Of a stretch of DNA of 64,000 bases, positions 21,967-33,888 are shown piece by piece (position 1 is the first letter of the stretch; the number at the start of each line of letters is the position of its first letter). Made by a program: the position numbers and the translations under genes. Under the pieces are notes generated by a model, which worked only from the letters and a program-made list of their open reading frames with translations, was not told the origin of the DNA and made no database searches. This stretch comes from Andrena cerasifolii (Eukaryota; Arthropoda; Insecta; Hymenoptera; Andrenidae): positions 20,117,001 to 20,181,000 of the forward strand of contig NC_135119.1 in the NCBI RefSeq assembly GCF_050908995.1, read 5' to 3'.

Positions 21967-22319
21967 TTAAGGGGGTATTCTAGTCTAGACACTCGTTTTT
22001 GAAGATGATATTTGGAAATTAATTCTGGAAAACCTATCGCGCCTACAGGGCAGGGTTTTTGCACACATATTTAGCAGTGTTTGAACTATCAACACAAATT
22101 TTTGGGATGCATTATATTGAAATTTGTACAAGTTACACGCCGAGGTGTAGGTCGTATCATCAAAAACTGGACGTTCCTCAGTTTAAAAAAAATCATGTTG
22201 GGCAGCTCTCTCTTCTCTGCTGGCAGTCATAGCTAATATTTTATGGACATATTTTCGAAACCCTAAACTATTAGAAAATCAAAAAAAAAATCGAATTTTT
22301 GGGTAGAATACCCCCTTAA
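21967..22319. mobile_element. TTAAGGGGGTATTCTA piggyBac-like MITE, 353 bp
   Basis: The ends are TTAAGGGGGTATTCTA and TAGAATACCCCCTTAA, a perfect 16-bp inverted repeat including TTAA at both edges. The interior is non-coding and not strongly self-complementary. The terminal TTAAGGGG is shared with 42983-43703 and 5333. Confidence 0.85.
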
Positions 22320-25015
22320 AAGTGTATGATATTTTGGTAAATCATGAAACTGTAAGATGAAACTAGAGTTACTACTTAGTCCTATACTAAAAGAAACTCT
22401 TTGCAAGTAAAGAAGCCCAATTATTACAAATCAAAATAAAACAGTTTTTGATGAATCTTAGTAACATATCACACTTTAATTCCTAAATATTTAGTCTAAT
22501 TCGTGAATAACAAGAATCCACAAGGATATTCCTTCCATCTCCAATTCGACATGTTAATATTTTCCAGCACAGTCTCGCAATCCATAATACATTAAAACAG
22601 ATACCTTGTGCAACACAACCATCGCCACTTTGCACATTATTACTGCGGTACACGTGATTATACCTAGATTCCGTTGAAGCAGAAATTCCGGTTTCTTATC
22701 AGTCACCGGCAGTACTCAAGTAATTTCCGGAGGACTCACTTCGTACACGATTGTAATTAGCACTTTCGATGGTTCCAATTCCAATGCAGCTATAGTAAGA
22801 GTAAAATATATCCGGTACTTGAAACTGATTTGAAGCAAACACTTATTGCTTCCTCGGAAGAATAAGTATTTGCAGTATTATTTAAATATTCGTTTCAGCG
22901 GCAAAACAATAGAATTTCAGTGAACCTGCCACGACTGGCGTTGACGTAGGTGGTCCTCCTCGTTCGTTAAGGTACATTGGATAGATTCGAAGATAAACAG
23001 AAGCTACACCTCGAGTAACACGTACGGAATTAACATAGCTGAGCGCGGTTCGACGTTTAAAAGCCGATCGCATTTCCATACCGGTGCCATTCGGGCCCAT
23101 ATCGGGCCAGTACCTTTCGCTAACACGCTCGTCTATATTTGCCCTCGGACCTCTCGAAGACTCATTTATATCCTGCTATCTATGCCATCTATACGCGCTG
23201 AGCTTTCTCCGTGTTCCGAAGGACGATCCTCGCGCGCGAGGACCTCTTCCGCTGTAACTGACCACCTCCTCTTCCCTTTTATCGTTTCTCCCTTTGCTTT
23301 CTTATCTGACGCTACGTCTCTCCCATCAATATTAAATTTCACTCCCCCGTTACACGTAGAATGTAAATTATATTATTTGTAGAAAATGATGTATCATTTG
23401 TCGGTGACCAATCTGAGTTTTTGATTAGTTCCTTCTGAATTGAATTCTGAATTGTTGTGGGATAATATGAATGTTCTTGGTTCAATAGTCTTGTAACTTT
23501 TCCGCGTGTGAGTTACATAGAAATTCGTTTAATTTTTCTGTGCCATTCTTGCATTGCTTTCTTTGCTACCTCCTGCAATATAATATTTCGTGTCTACTGG
23601 TGTTTATATTAGTTAATGTTAATTGTGTTTTATTATACTGGATACGTGTATAGTATATTGCTTATGATTAATTCATATGTAAGTCGCAGTGTCGCTTGTT
23701 ACATATTTTACTTTAACACTGTAATTTGCGAGTTATGTATGAATTTACTCGACTTTTGAAATAGCTGATAACTCGCTCTATCCAAAAGATTCGAAAGTGC
23801 AGAGAGCTTTCAATATCTGTTACTTACTTTTCGCCACGCAAGAATGTAATTGGAGCAGCTATCAAAAGTAAAGAATTTCACTGTCGTGTAATTTCACGAA
23901 GCTTTAATGCAGATTCCCGTTTTGCAAAATGAAAGGAGAGACTCGTAAGTAATGTAACAGCACGGAGACTGATAAAAAAAACGATTCACTATGTCGGGGC
24001 CAGGCGAACGGCACAAATCAACACCGTCGTCGCGTGCTTCCTCATTAACCGATGCAAAAGTGAATTGCGAAACGGCCAACTGACGAGGATTTATAAGGAA
24101 TTTCGGGATTCGAGATTAGAAGAGATGCCGTTGCAGCCGATGAATCACTCCAAGTTCGCGGGCTGCGATTCCCGGCATTCAAAAGAGGCGTTAAGTGATT
24201 AAACGACTAGTTGTCATCGGTGACATTAACATATTGCGTTCTCCGCGGCTAGAGTTAATGAGTTGTATCCAAACTACCGGCTGTCATGTAGAAAAGAATT
24301 ATATATGACGGGGACGACAGTTCGCTGGGTGACCGATGAAAGTGATCTTCCTGGCTACGGATGAGATAAGAGATACTTACGCTAAATCCCATTGAATACG
24401 ATGCATCTTGCCCCTTTTATCAAATATTCGCCCCCTCCCTTCTCTCTTCTCCCTTTCCCTTCGTTCTTCTCCCTTTTTTCAATTTGCGATTTCATTTTGT
24501 CTGTTTAGGTTAATAAAAATTTGTGAATTAAAATTAGACGTTTGCATACGTAATTTCGACTACAGTGTCACGTATTTCGTGTTACTTGTGATTACAATGG
24601 ATGATGTTTTAAGGGTAGGTTCTCGTGTAATCCCTTAAAAAATTTAGGACTTTTTTTAAAGAAAACTGTAACACATAAGGTTTTCAGTCTTTTTGGTATT
24701 AATTTTGGATGATATACATATTTTAAGATGCTGAAAAAAATTTCTTTTATTGTTCATTCCCCGATGTAATTGTGAATAAATAGCTATAACTGTGACGGCG
24801 ATAAAAAGTGACAGCCAACTTCACGCTTCAAAGTGAATTTCCGAAGAAAAAATTGCATCCTGGATACCCCAATATGTTTTACATTCACACAAAGTTTCAT
24901 TAAAATCAGAATAAAATTGTTTCCTGACAAGATAATAGTATTGTAAAAAAATCTTTTCAAATTTTTAAACAGGTACTTCTGTCGCATTCCCACCTTCGTC
25001 TATTAAATTCTAAAC
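22320..25015. other. Long AT-rich spacer with a weak repeat
   Basis: No gene is seen. About 22880-23340 and 24090-24330 are moderately CpG-containing. From about 24780 to 24925 the sequence shares a skeleton with 31150-31240 (AAGTGAATTTCCG against AAGTGAATTGCCG, then AAGTTTCATTAAAATCAGAA against GAGTTTCATTAATAGCAGAA), so both may be fragments of one dispersed repeat. A pyrimidine-rich tract lies at 24425-24480. Confidence 0.4.
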
Positions 25016-25255
25016 TATTTTCCTTATTCTTACACAGAAAAATCGTGCTGAGAAAAATTCTCAGGATCCAGGATGGAAATGTGCCAAAAGGCACCAAGAG
25101 ATTTTACTCATTAAAGCCTTCTGACAGAAGACGCTTCTGTAACTCACTATCCTTCCATCCTTTTTCCTCTAGCAGTACCTCTGCCAACTGAATGTACGCC
25201 ATATAACTGTCCTGACCCACGAGAATATAAAAACGCCCTTAATTCATCATTCGAA
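25016..25255. other. Spacer
   Basis: Nothing is seen. Confidence 0.35.
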
Positions 25256-25597
25256 CACCCGAAGCTCACTTGAGGCCAGGCCAATCAAAGACCGGAGCAA
25301 CAGGGTTGAAAGGACCACCGCGAGGAACAAGAGAACGAAGGCGGCGTGCAGAAAAAGCGGCAGAAGGTGGAAGAGCCGGCAGTATTTCCGCGAAAGCTCG
25401 CCACCGACCGCGGGGTGAAACTTTCTCCCGCGGTCGTAGATTCTCCACAATGTCTGGAAACCGATACATACTTACGCTTCTGTCGCAAAGCGGGACGGGT
25501 TCTTGCGGCTCATCGACTGTCCGCTTTCCGCTCTCGATCGGGATCGACGTGACTTTCGGGCCGCGTGCACGGGAAACCCGAGAAAAACGAGCCGCTC

Positions 25598-25605
25598 TAT
25601 AAAAG
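25598..25605 (+). promoter_or_regulatory. TATA-box-like octamer
   Basis: TATAAAAG sits inside a CpG-rich stretch, with a possible start about 30-40 bases downstream (ACAGTC near 25640). No gene follows that I can identify, so this is a sequence match only. Confidence 0.22.
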
Positions 25606-25653
25606 CTAGTCTCATTATATGAGCTCGCGTTACCGCGGACAGTCGTGGATCTT

Positions 25654-25721
25654 TCTCTCTCTCTCTCTCCGTTCTCCTATTCATCTCATTCTCTCTTTCC
25701 CTCTCTCTCTCTCTCTCTCTC
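25654..25721. repeat. (CT)n microsatellite, two blocks
   Basis: CT runs at about 25654-25670 and 25700-25721 are separated by a pyrimidine-rich stretch. Confidence 0.9.
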
Positions 25722-26115
25722 GCGGTCTGTAGCTGGCATAAAATACAGCTCGGTATCGTAAAGCACTCGGCGCGCGGTTACAACCGCTTACAAATGACTC
25801 TCTTAATGTCCGCCGGCCGCTGTATATATTTTACAGGGAGTTCACTCTCGTCGCTATAACTTATACTTTCTGCGCCGTGTGCGCGCCGGGGCAAGAAAAA
25901 TAAGGCGATCGGCGCGGAGATCCGTTTTCCATCTTACGCCGTGCCCGTTACACGGCCACTCCGGTCGCTTTTTCAAACGAATCTATTTGACCGCTGGAAC
26001 GCGCACGCGCGAAAAACGCGCCGTTTGGTTGGTCGGCGGGGGAGCGGGCTCGACTCGTTCAGGGAACAGCGCGCGGCGCGGCGGCCAACATCCGTATTAC
26101 GGTGGATAGCACCCC

Positions 26116-27130
26116 TTCGCGATTAGAGATCAGTGGGATCGGCTAATTTTAAGTGGAATTTGTTTAGCTCAGTTTATTTAGAGATTAATGTATTGCGGGG
26201 TGTACTGGGCGTTTCAGGAAGGGTCGTTAAGACGTTGGGCGTGAGTTAACTCTGGAGTTAGAATCAGAATGATATTATTGAAATGAGAAAATGAATCCTA
26301 GATATAATCAATTCGTGTATTTGGGAGGAAGTTATAATCTTGTAATACGCGTGTAAAATGTCATTTACGAGTAAGAATTGAAGGGGTGGAATTAAAGTTA
26401 AGGGGGTGTAGGATGCCAAAATAAATTTTCATAGTTTCTATTTTGAATTGTACGATGAGAGTTATGAGCTCTAAGCGGTGGTCTTTTAGTGGTGCTTATA
26501 TAGAGAAGGGGTTACCATTCGCGTGGATGAATGAATGAGGATTCGGAATTGCAATTTTTTGGCGGGATATATGTACCTGACGAAGTACCTATATAGTAAT
26601 GGTAAGGTAAGGTTTAACGGCTTTTCCAGTTTGCACGAATAGTCTATAAAGTCGAATAACGTTGACAAGCGAGGACTCTAATTATTTTATAGGCACAGTA
26701 ATCTCGTCGTCATCAGCATTCTTAGATCGTGAGGAATAACTCCGTTAATGACATAGTAAGGAGTACTGTAAATGAGACAAAGGGACTCTCAGTTGGTATT
26801 TTTCGCAAAATTTAAATGTTTTTATTGCAGGCTATGGTCAAGAGAAATAACAGATTAACCCAAGAACAACTTAACTAGCATTAACTACGATCAAACTAGC
26901 AAAGAAGGCACCTGAACTCAAAATCCAAGTTTTATATGAATCCATCTCACTTTCAGATTCATCTACTCTCCAAAAACCTCTGAAAACACGTATCTCGCGT
27001 ATCGATTTCTGTGGAGAATAGAGCCAGTTGAGTAGCTACAGTTTTTGCATAGTTCGGAGGATTAAATCGCAAGTGACAATGCGACCGATGCAATCGAATT
27101 TAACCGTGGCTGAATGGTGAATCAGTCAAG
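26116..27130. other. Spacer, no gene seen
   Basis: AT-rich, without recognised genes or bounded repeats. Confidence 0.4.
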
Positions 27131-27420
27131 CGAGCGGGCCAGTGACTTTAGCGCACGTAAATATAGAGACGCTGAGCGTGGTTCGTCGGCGTCGTGGCCC
27201 GAAGAATTCGCAGGCATTGTGCTTTAGCGCCGAGCCGAAATCGCCGCGTGCTTTTGTGCGCTTTCGTTCGTTTTTTCACGGCATACCCAGCTCGAGAAGC
27301 GCGGCTCGAGCTGGAAAAATAACGGCGTGGCGCTCTTGCTCTAAATCCGACGAACCGTCGCACGCCAATTCTGTTTCCCTCGAATTGGGTAACGATAGAG
27401 CCAAATATGCCGGATAGAGA
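27131..27420. other. Small GC-rich island
   Basis: CpG-rich. A 91-codon plus frame (27142-27417) and two minus frames overlap across it. It contains the near-palindrome CAGCTCGAGAAGCGCGGCTC and CTCGAGCTGG around 27289-27315. No domain was recognised. Confidence 0.35.
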
Positions 27421-27614
27421 CGTGTGCGGTAGGAAACAGATATTGCGCTACTTTGTGCTACTGTTTTTAAGCGATTAATCACGCATAAAATCTATGTAGG
27501 GTATATTCTTGCAATATTCTGTTTTTAGGAGAGAGAAAAGGGGATTTCATAGTAATGAGGAAGAGACGAAAAGTGGAAACGTGCTTTTTGAATGAGATAT
27601 TACTTATTGATTCA

Positions 27615-27865
27615 TAAGGTGAATGTCTCAATTTCTGCTCATGTCCCCATTTCTGCTCATTTCGTATTACTCTTATTATTGTAAGCGTCACGTTTGTACT
27701 ATAGTTACAACAAAATAATTCTAAGTTATTTGAACATTTACGCGAGTGTTGCACGAGCTTGGGGCTAATCAATTACTCTGCAAATTTTGATCACAAACAA
27801 ATTTTTTACACCCTCTTTCCGACGAGTAACCCCTTAAATGAGCAGAAATTGGGACACTCACCTTA
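27615..27865. mobile_element. AAGGTGAATGTC MITE, copy 1 (251 bp)
   Basis: The ends are TAAGGTGAATGTCTCAATTT and AAATTGGGACACTCACCTTA, with TA at both edges. A second motif CATTTCTGCTCATTT lies just inside the left end. The inner stretch TTACTCTGCAAATTTTGATC matches, inverted, the element at 63331-63705, so the two are copies of one family in opposite orientation. It is non-coding. Confidence 0.8.
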
Positions 27866-28075
27866 CTATGCTAAAATAAAGTGCCTTGCCGCAAATTGAT
27901 TGAATTCTTACTTCCTTCACAATCCGCGACCGAAAAAAAACTATTTTTTAAGCGCCACACCCTGAAAGACTAACAATTTCAGAAGTGAGTGGTTAGAAAA
28001 GTGTATATGCACTTCTAGTTAAAACTGGCGATATGGAGATGCAGTTACTATCAGAGAAAACACAATGGGAATGTG

Positions 28076-28078
<3 letters not shown>

Positions 28079-28150
<72 letters not shown>
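28079..28150. repeat. (AT)36 microsatellite
   Basis: Seventy-two bases of pure AT dinucleotide. The Ile-Tyr frames across it are artefacts of the repeat. Confidence 0.97.
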
Positions 28151-28153
<3 letters not shown>

Positions 28154-29626
28154 TAAATGTAAAACAACAGTTGCCTCTCTTTTCGTTTTCCTTTTCCTAT
28201 TCTACCAAATCTACATTCTACAAGTAGCTGCCCTTGGGCTGTCCCTTTCTACAATTAAGTAACCGGCAAGCACAATGCTATGTTCTAAAACACCTTTAAA
28301 AATTTATCCTTTACCCGCACCACTCTCCTCGTCATCCTCATCGACAGCACTCCATTGCACAGTTGTTTCCTCTAAATAACACAACGAACCATCGCTTGTA
28401 AGTACATGCTACCATGACTTACTTAAGCAACCATCGTTTACAATCGTTTTTTATAATTCCCCTGCCAACCCTCATGGCTAACCCCGCAAGTCTGCGTTGA
28501 AAATTCCAGCTGCAGTTCTGTAAAACAGGTGCCAAACGTGGAAACAAAATTCAGCCGCATGAGAATTAACAAGCTGCATTATCCGCGTACAGATTTATCG
28601 GGGCATCGGGATTTGAAGGAGTGTAACCCGATTGTGGCCGACGAAAACAATGACACAGAGGCGAAACGTTTCGATGGATTTTATGGAGCCCAAAAACCAG
28701 TCGCGTCCCCTGGCGCTCCGCCAACCAGCCGACGGTTTATTATAGTTTTGTTATGACAGCGGGGCGTTTCGGTAAATTAATGCTGAAACAAATGTATCTC
28801 GTCCTAAGAGAGCGGCCGGTTGTACCTCTAATTGAATTGGTAAACACCATAAGTTAACCGGTAAGTAGTCATGTCGGCATAAATCACTTTCGGAGGATCA
28901 GCTGTCACCGCGGGAGCGATGAGTCTGGGTTAAACCGGACGGGCATCGATGAAAACGACGATCGGGAATGCCGTTATTCTTGGTGCACTTCGAGGAAACT
29001 TCATTTCCAAAACTTTCTTCTCTCACTCCGATTGTAAATACGCTGACTGACTATTTCACACGCAGTCAATTTGCCAGGGGAAATGCTTGACCTAGCTCAG
29101 CACAAGTGGAGTACAAACTGTCAGTTTCAGCAGAAGAATAAATGCTTTGGGAAAACGATAGAGTATTTGTTCCATCGTTTTTCGTTTTTAGGGAATTTAA
29201 GAATCTTAGTTCTGGAAATGCTTGGTAGAATAGAATAAGCTGGTTCGTTTAAAATGATATGATCCTGCTTCGAAAAGTGATTCTGTTACTTAGTAGAGGT
29301 ATTGAAATGTGCTAAGTAGTTTCGTTTCCTTAAGAATTCTACTTTGTAGATGCATTAGACAAAATGGCTGGAGGGGTTAATTATCAAAAACACCTGAAGA
29401 AGTTACATGTACATAAAAAAGCCACAATTATACAAACATGTGGCTCGGTCGAATAGTTTTTTAAACGGTTTTATTTTTTATAATTTAAACACTATTCCTC
29501 TAAATACAAGAAACAAAACACATCCTGGAACCTCGTTCGAAAGACCCATCATCCACTCTGAGAACTCAATCAACTCGTTCTCCAATCCCTCAAAGTACTT
29601 AGAATTGTAAATATTCGAATACGAAT
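28151..29626. other. Spacer, no gene seen
   Basis: About 28500-29000 is of balanced composition and contains a few TTAATT cores. A 75-codon frame (28529-28756 +) has no recognisable domain. The rest is AT-rich. Confidence 0.35.
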
Positions 29627-29850
29627 AATTTCTTCGAATATTCGAATAATCAGGAGTATTCAAATACTCGGATAATTACGAGTATTCGAATATTCCAATA
29701 ATATCTTCGAATATTCAAATAATTAGGAGTATTCGAGTATTCCAATAATATCTTCGAATATTCGAATAATTAGGAATATTCGAATATTCCAATAATTTCT
29801 TCGAACATTCGAATAATTAGGAATTATTCGAATATTCGGATTATACCGAA
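29627..29850. repeat. Tandem repeat, about 48-bp unit, four or more copies
   Basis: Units begin ATATCTTCGAATATTC or close variants at about 29627, 29700, 29748 and 29796, and contain AATTAGGAGTATTCGAATA. The first unit is longer. The motif is built from nested palindromes of TTCGAATATTCGAA. A related but unphased patch continues at 29941-30010. Confidence 0.75.
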
Positions 29851-30010
29851 TAGTAATATGAACATGAAATAATTTTTCACACTGTATCGTGAAATTCTTT
29901 TCATATTAGCCTTTACAATTATTTGTTTCCCAAAGTTTTTCAATATTCGAATATTCGAAGAAATTACTCGAATTCTCGGATATTCGAATACTTAGATTAT
30001 TCGATTATTC

Positions 30011-30605
30011 GCTCCAGCTCCACCTCAAACACCACGACCTTTCCATTTCCCAAAAACTCAGCTCCCTCCCAGCATGATCGGCGGGGGCCCCCGCGATCAG
30101 TCACCAAATCTCCACCTAAAAGAAGGCCAGAAAGAAGATGCGTCCACGTTGAGACGAACGAAACGCGATGCATCCGTGACGATCGACCTCGCCTGTCGAA
30201 TTTCCATAACCGCGGACGCGATTCCGTCGGGACCAATGGATCCCCTATCAATCCATTACGTGCGCGCATATATCAGGGGGCGGTAAAAACGCGGGACGCG
30301 CATAAAATGCGGATCATCCTTCTGCTGTGCCGGCAGGGAAGGGAACGTGCGCGCGTTGCGCGGCGCGCGAGCAACGGACCCTGGCCTCTCCGATAGACAT
30401 ATTTTTGCGAGGCTAAATGGGTTTCTTCGGAAAGTCAGGGAGAACACGAGGGCAGCAGCTGGTCGGCGATGCGACAAATCATACCTGCCGGACAGCCTAC
30501 ACGCTGCAGTCAGCCGTGCTTGCACGCGTGTGCATGCCGATGCAACCGCCACAGGGAGAGTCAATGGCGTAACCAGGGGCGGCATTCTAGGAGCTACGGG
30601 GTAAA
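30011..30605. other. GC-rich island
   Basis: CpG-rich with overlapping long frames on both strands (29923-30396 +, 30256-30744 -, 29997-30269 -). The first runs in from the AT-rich tandem array, which argues against a real gene. No domain was recognised. Confidence 0.38.
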
Positions 30606-30731
30606 AATTTGCTTCCAGGGGGTGGATCGTTTTGAGACGATATTGATCGTCCGATTGCGGAGCGTTGTTTAGCAGGGATGAAATGAGAAGCTGGATGCAG
30701 TCTGCTGTGGTGATGTTGGGGTTGTTAATGT

Positions 30732-30907
30732 CAGAGATGGGCAAAATTTTTGTTTAAATAAAATTTCGAATAACGAATGAAAGTTAAAAAAAAATTATTC
30801 GTCATGTGTGGAATAAACTTAACTCGGGTTAACGAAAGAATGACGATTTTTTTAACTTTTATACTTTATACAAAATTTTATTTAAATAAAAGTTTTTCCC
30901 ATCTCTG
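30732..30907. mobile_element. CAGAGATGGGCAAAA hAT MITE with target duplication
   Basis: The left end is CAGAGATGGGCAAAA and the right end TTTTTCCCATCTCTG, which pair at 14 of 15 positions. The flanking octamers GTTAATGT (30724-30731) and CTTAATGT (30908-30915) agree at 7 of 8 positions. CAG ends with an 8-bp duplication indicate hAT. The interior is AT-rich, with ATTCG-type phrases also found in the copy at 32278-32527. It is non-coding. Confidence 0.82.
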
Positions 30908-31019
30908 CTTAATGTTGACTTGCAAGGAAACGTTCCCAAACCTACAATTCTGATTTCAATGAAGCTTGAAAGGAGCAATTGTTTCTTTCTGTGGGGGAAC
31001 TTTGGAATCATCCCCCAAA

Positions 31020-32277
31020 GTTTTCGCGTTTTCTCGTATTTTTAATGAATTTAGTTTTTGGAGGATAGTGTAATAGAGCATGGCTGAACGGTTCTCATAA
31101 TTAAAATTTTGCTCTGTTTCGCACCGTTATAAAGTTATATTAAAAAAAAACAGCGATGACTTTAAGACCTGATTTCACCCCGTCGAAGTGAATTGCCGCA
31201 AAAAAAATCATTCACGCGGAGTTTCATTAATAGCAGAATTTTCGGGTTGGGAACGTTTCCCTGTTGATAAAATTGGAGGGTTGGAATTTGGAGGTGCTAT
31301 TTAAATTGGCTCAGATAGGAGGATGTGATTGTTGAACTTGAGGATTTAGAACATGGGGTACCAGAAGTTGCAGTTGCTGAGGGGTAATGGGGTGGTTGAG
31401 TATGAAGATCTAGAAAAAAGTGTGTGCTATATCTACATATAGGAATGAAGGAAATTTTTCAGCAGAGTTCGCCATTTCTCAGTATCTCACTGGACAACTA
31501 AGACACTATAATATTAGTATCATATCATTACCCACGAATTAATTAATGAATTTATAATATGTGCTAAATGGTCGAGGAGAAATAAATTGTCCAATGTACA
31601 TGTAGCCTTTCACTTGTTATGCAAACAGCTTCACACAGTCTCTTGTACGTTTCCCGTTTACAAAGATTGTTTATGCTGTCATTGTAACTGTCAACTGTTC
31701 GAATTAAATAATGTTAATTTTTCCCAGTTTTTAAAACGACACATTTTCCTTACTTTATTGGCAATTATGCGCAGAGAGTAAAAGTTTCAGGTTAACGTTT
31801 CAGCTGACAGTGATGGAACTGTACGTGAGTTCATTGTGGGCGTGGAACGTATGAAAAGAATTTTAACGCAGTGGGGTATATTCGTTCATGGAGTCCCATG
31901 ATGAACAATCTTTCAAGTTTCGTTTATGGGAGGACAGTGCTTAATTAAGTGTAGTCTGCGCGGCAGAAACAATATGATAAATGTTCGATATCAGGAACTT
32001 GGTTTCTTCCTGAACTGTATTTAAGAAGTCGATGCAATTATTTCATTAATGATCATTTCCGGCCTCTGTGAATGCTTTCAGACCATTTGTACTCGATTTA
32101 GATTTATATAGAGAGCTTCAATATTTAAAACAGCGTATATTTGTGAAAAATGGCACCTTTCAAAGTACTAAAAACATTGAAATTACAAGATATTTCAGGA
32201 GAATAAAAGCGTAGTGATGTTCGTAGAACATAAACACGATGTTTAAAAGCTTTGGATATAGTAGATACTCAGTGGAG
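31020..32277. other. AT-rich spacer with a repeat fragment
   Basis: About 31150-31240 resembles 24830-24925 (see the spacer there). No gene is seen; the 64-codon frame at 31587-31781 has no domain. Confidence 0.35.
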
Positions 32278-32527
32278 CATAGATGGGCAAAATTTCTATT
32301 TAAATCAAAATTTCGGATATCGAATAAAAGTTAAAAAAAATTATTCGACGATTAAAGTTGATTTTTTATTCGACGAGAATTTATTCGAGGAATGAAGCTA
32401 ATTTTTTTATTCGTCGAGCGTTTCAACTTCGGCGTCGAATAAATTTTTCAACCTTTACTTTAACTGCAACTTTAACTTTAATTTTAATTTTATTCGACGT
32501 CGAATAATTTTCTGTTCTAAAACTCTG
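32278..32527. mobile_element. Diverged second copy of the CAGAGATGGGCAAAA family
   Basis: The left end CATAGATGGGCAAAATTTC and the following TATTTAAAT...AAAATTTCG match the element at 30732. The right terminus is badly worn (AAACTCTG), but it is followed by CACTGGAC, which agrees with the left flank CAGTGGAG at 6 of 8 positions. The interior is rich in ATTCGACG and GTCGAAT repeats. The family is well supported; the right boundary less so. Confidence 0.55.
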
Positions 32528-32599
32528 CACTGGACTAACATACTTGTCCATTCTACAAATAGTGCTCACTGGAATATAATCGTTGTCCATTCTCGACGC

Positions 32600-33175
32600 A
32601 ATGCTTCCTACGATAAAAAAAATTAAAAAAAATTAAAACCGGCTTCAAAATAATAAAAATGCACTAAAGAGTAAAAAATAAATTTTTCCCTAATTTAATC
32701 TACGAATCTCATATTTTTTAAGTCGACACCAGATTTACACAGTGCAAATGATGAGACGCCGACTTAAAAAATATGAGAGTCGTAGATTAATTAAGGGAAA
32801 AATTTTTTTCTTACTTTTTAGTGTATTTTTATTATTTTCAAGTCGGTTTTAATTTTTTTTTTAATTTTTTTATTTTTAACTTTTTAGTTTTATATATGTT
32901 GACACAACATTCTGAGGAGATATGCGCGTACGTACATAAAATAATAATAATTAGGTGACAATAGTCTTTGTTATTAACCAGAACTGGCAAAATATTGAGG
33001 CAATGTTGATGCAGTGCAGGATGGGACCACCTCTCGGTGGGGCTACGCTCTCTTTCGAAAAAAAAAATCATCAAAATCGGTGCATATGCTGAGGAGTTAT
33101 GCGGGGACAAACATAAAAAAAAATACAAACGTATCGAATATATAACCTCCTCCTTTTTGAAGTCGGTTAAAAATG
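32600..33175. repeat. Fold-back repeat plus related repeat fragment
   Basis: The arms ATTAAAACCGGCTTCAAAATA (from about 32622) and TATTTTCAAGTCGGTTTTAA on the right enclose TCTCATATTTTTTAAGTCG and its inverse, centred near 32735. A third copy of the motif (TTTTTGAAGTCGGTTAAAAA) ends the stretch near 33170. Between them is non-coding sequence containing GGAGATATGCGCG and a related GGAGTTATGCGGGG about 180 bases later. This looks like overlapping fragments of one dispersed repeat; I cannot name the class. Confidence 0.5.
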
Positions 33176-33818
33176 TCTATTCAGCCACTCTGGACATACA
33201 ACCACGAAGGATTAATAGAAACGAAACAATATGCACCATCCCCGAAAAGATACCTCGATCCTCCAGCAGTCAGAAACAAGATCCAAACAGAAATTGCCCA
33301 ACCGACGCGTCGAGCCCCGTCGCGAAACCGAGAAAACGTCCAATGGAAGAAGAATCAGACCCCTGGCAAGAATTCCGCGCAGGAAGCAGGAACCGCGGCG
33401 ATGCTAGACGCGCGGTGTCCAATCCGCGTGGAAGATAAAGGGACTGCGGCGCGGCGCGAGCGGGAAAAGAAGCCTCGGAAAGGGTTACGCGGCGGGGGGA
33501 AAAAACTCGCGGCAAGTATTTTTGCGGCGAATTCCTCGGGACCAGGCCGCGTAGCCGCGGAGCGTAGCCAGGAATAAATCATGGAAAAGGCAGGAAAAAG
33601 AATGCCCGGCTGGTTCGCGAACGCGTCGCAATCTGGTAGTCGCGGGTAGATACCGAGCGAAGGGTTAATAACTTTCCCAACTTTTCCGCGGTGCCATTAA
33701 TTAATCGGATGCCAGGTAGCCCGAGGCTACCGCCGCGGAGGAGACGCTTCGTTCGTTTACAAGAGAAATAGATAAAACCGCGGATACGAGGGATACGCCG
33801 GGGACCGTGCGGCGTGCA

Positions 33819-33888
33819 AAGGAGGGGAGCGGGGGGGCCTGAAGCGGCGGCGGTGGGGGAGCGTAGACGGTTTGGGGAGGGGGGTAAG
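33819..33888 (+). other. Potential G-quadruplex tract
   Basis: Runs of four to seven G (GGAGGGGAGCGGGGGGGCC, then GTGGGGGAG and TTTGGGGAGGGGGG) occur in about 70 bases on the plus strand. Loops in the second half are longer than 7 bases, so the most likely folds use adjacent runs. Confidence 0.4.

Larger units (their letters stand above)
25256..26115. other. GC-rich island with TATA-like site and CT tracts
   Basis: Strongly CpG-rich. At least six overlapping frames on both strands (25247-25684) have no domain. It includes a TATA-like octamer at 25598-25605 and two CT runs. Of all the islands it looks most like a promoter or enhancer region, but no transcript start or exon can be defined. Confidence 0.4.

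Noticed and set aside
24613..24645. TTTTAAGGGTAGG start and CCCTTAAAA nearby as a tiny TTAA element
   Set aside because: The two ends are only about 30 bases apart and the inner sequence does not match other members; probably chance.
28033..28262. Ile-Tyr repeat frames
   Set aside because: They translate the (AT)n microsatellite and are not genes.
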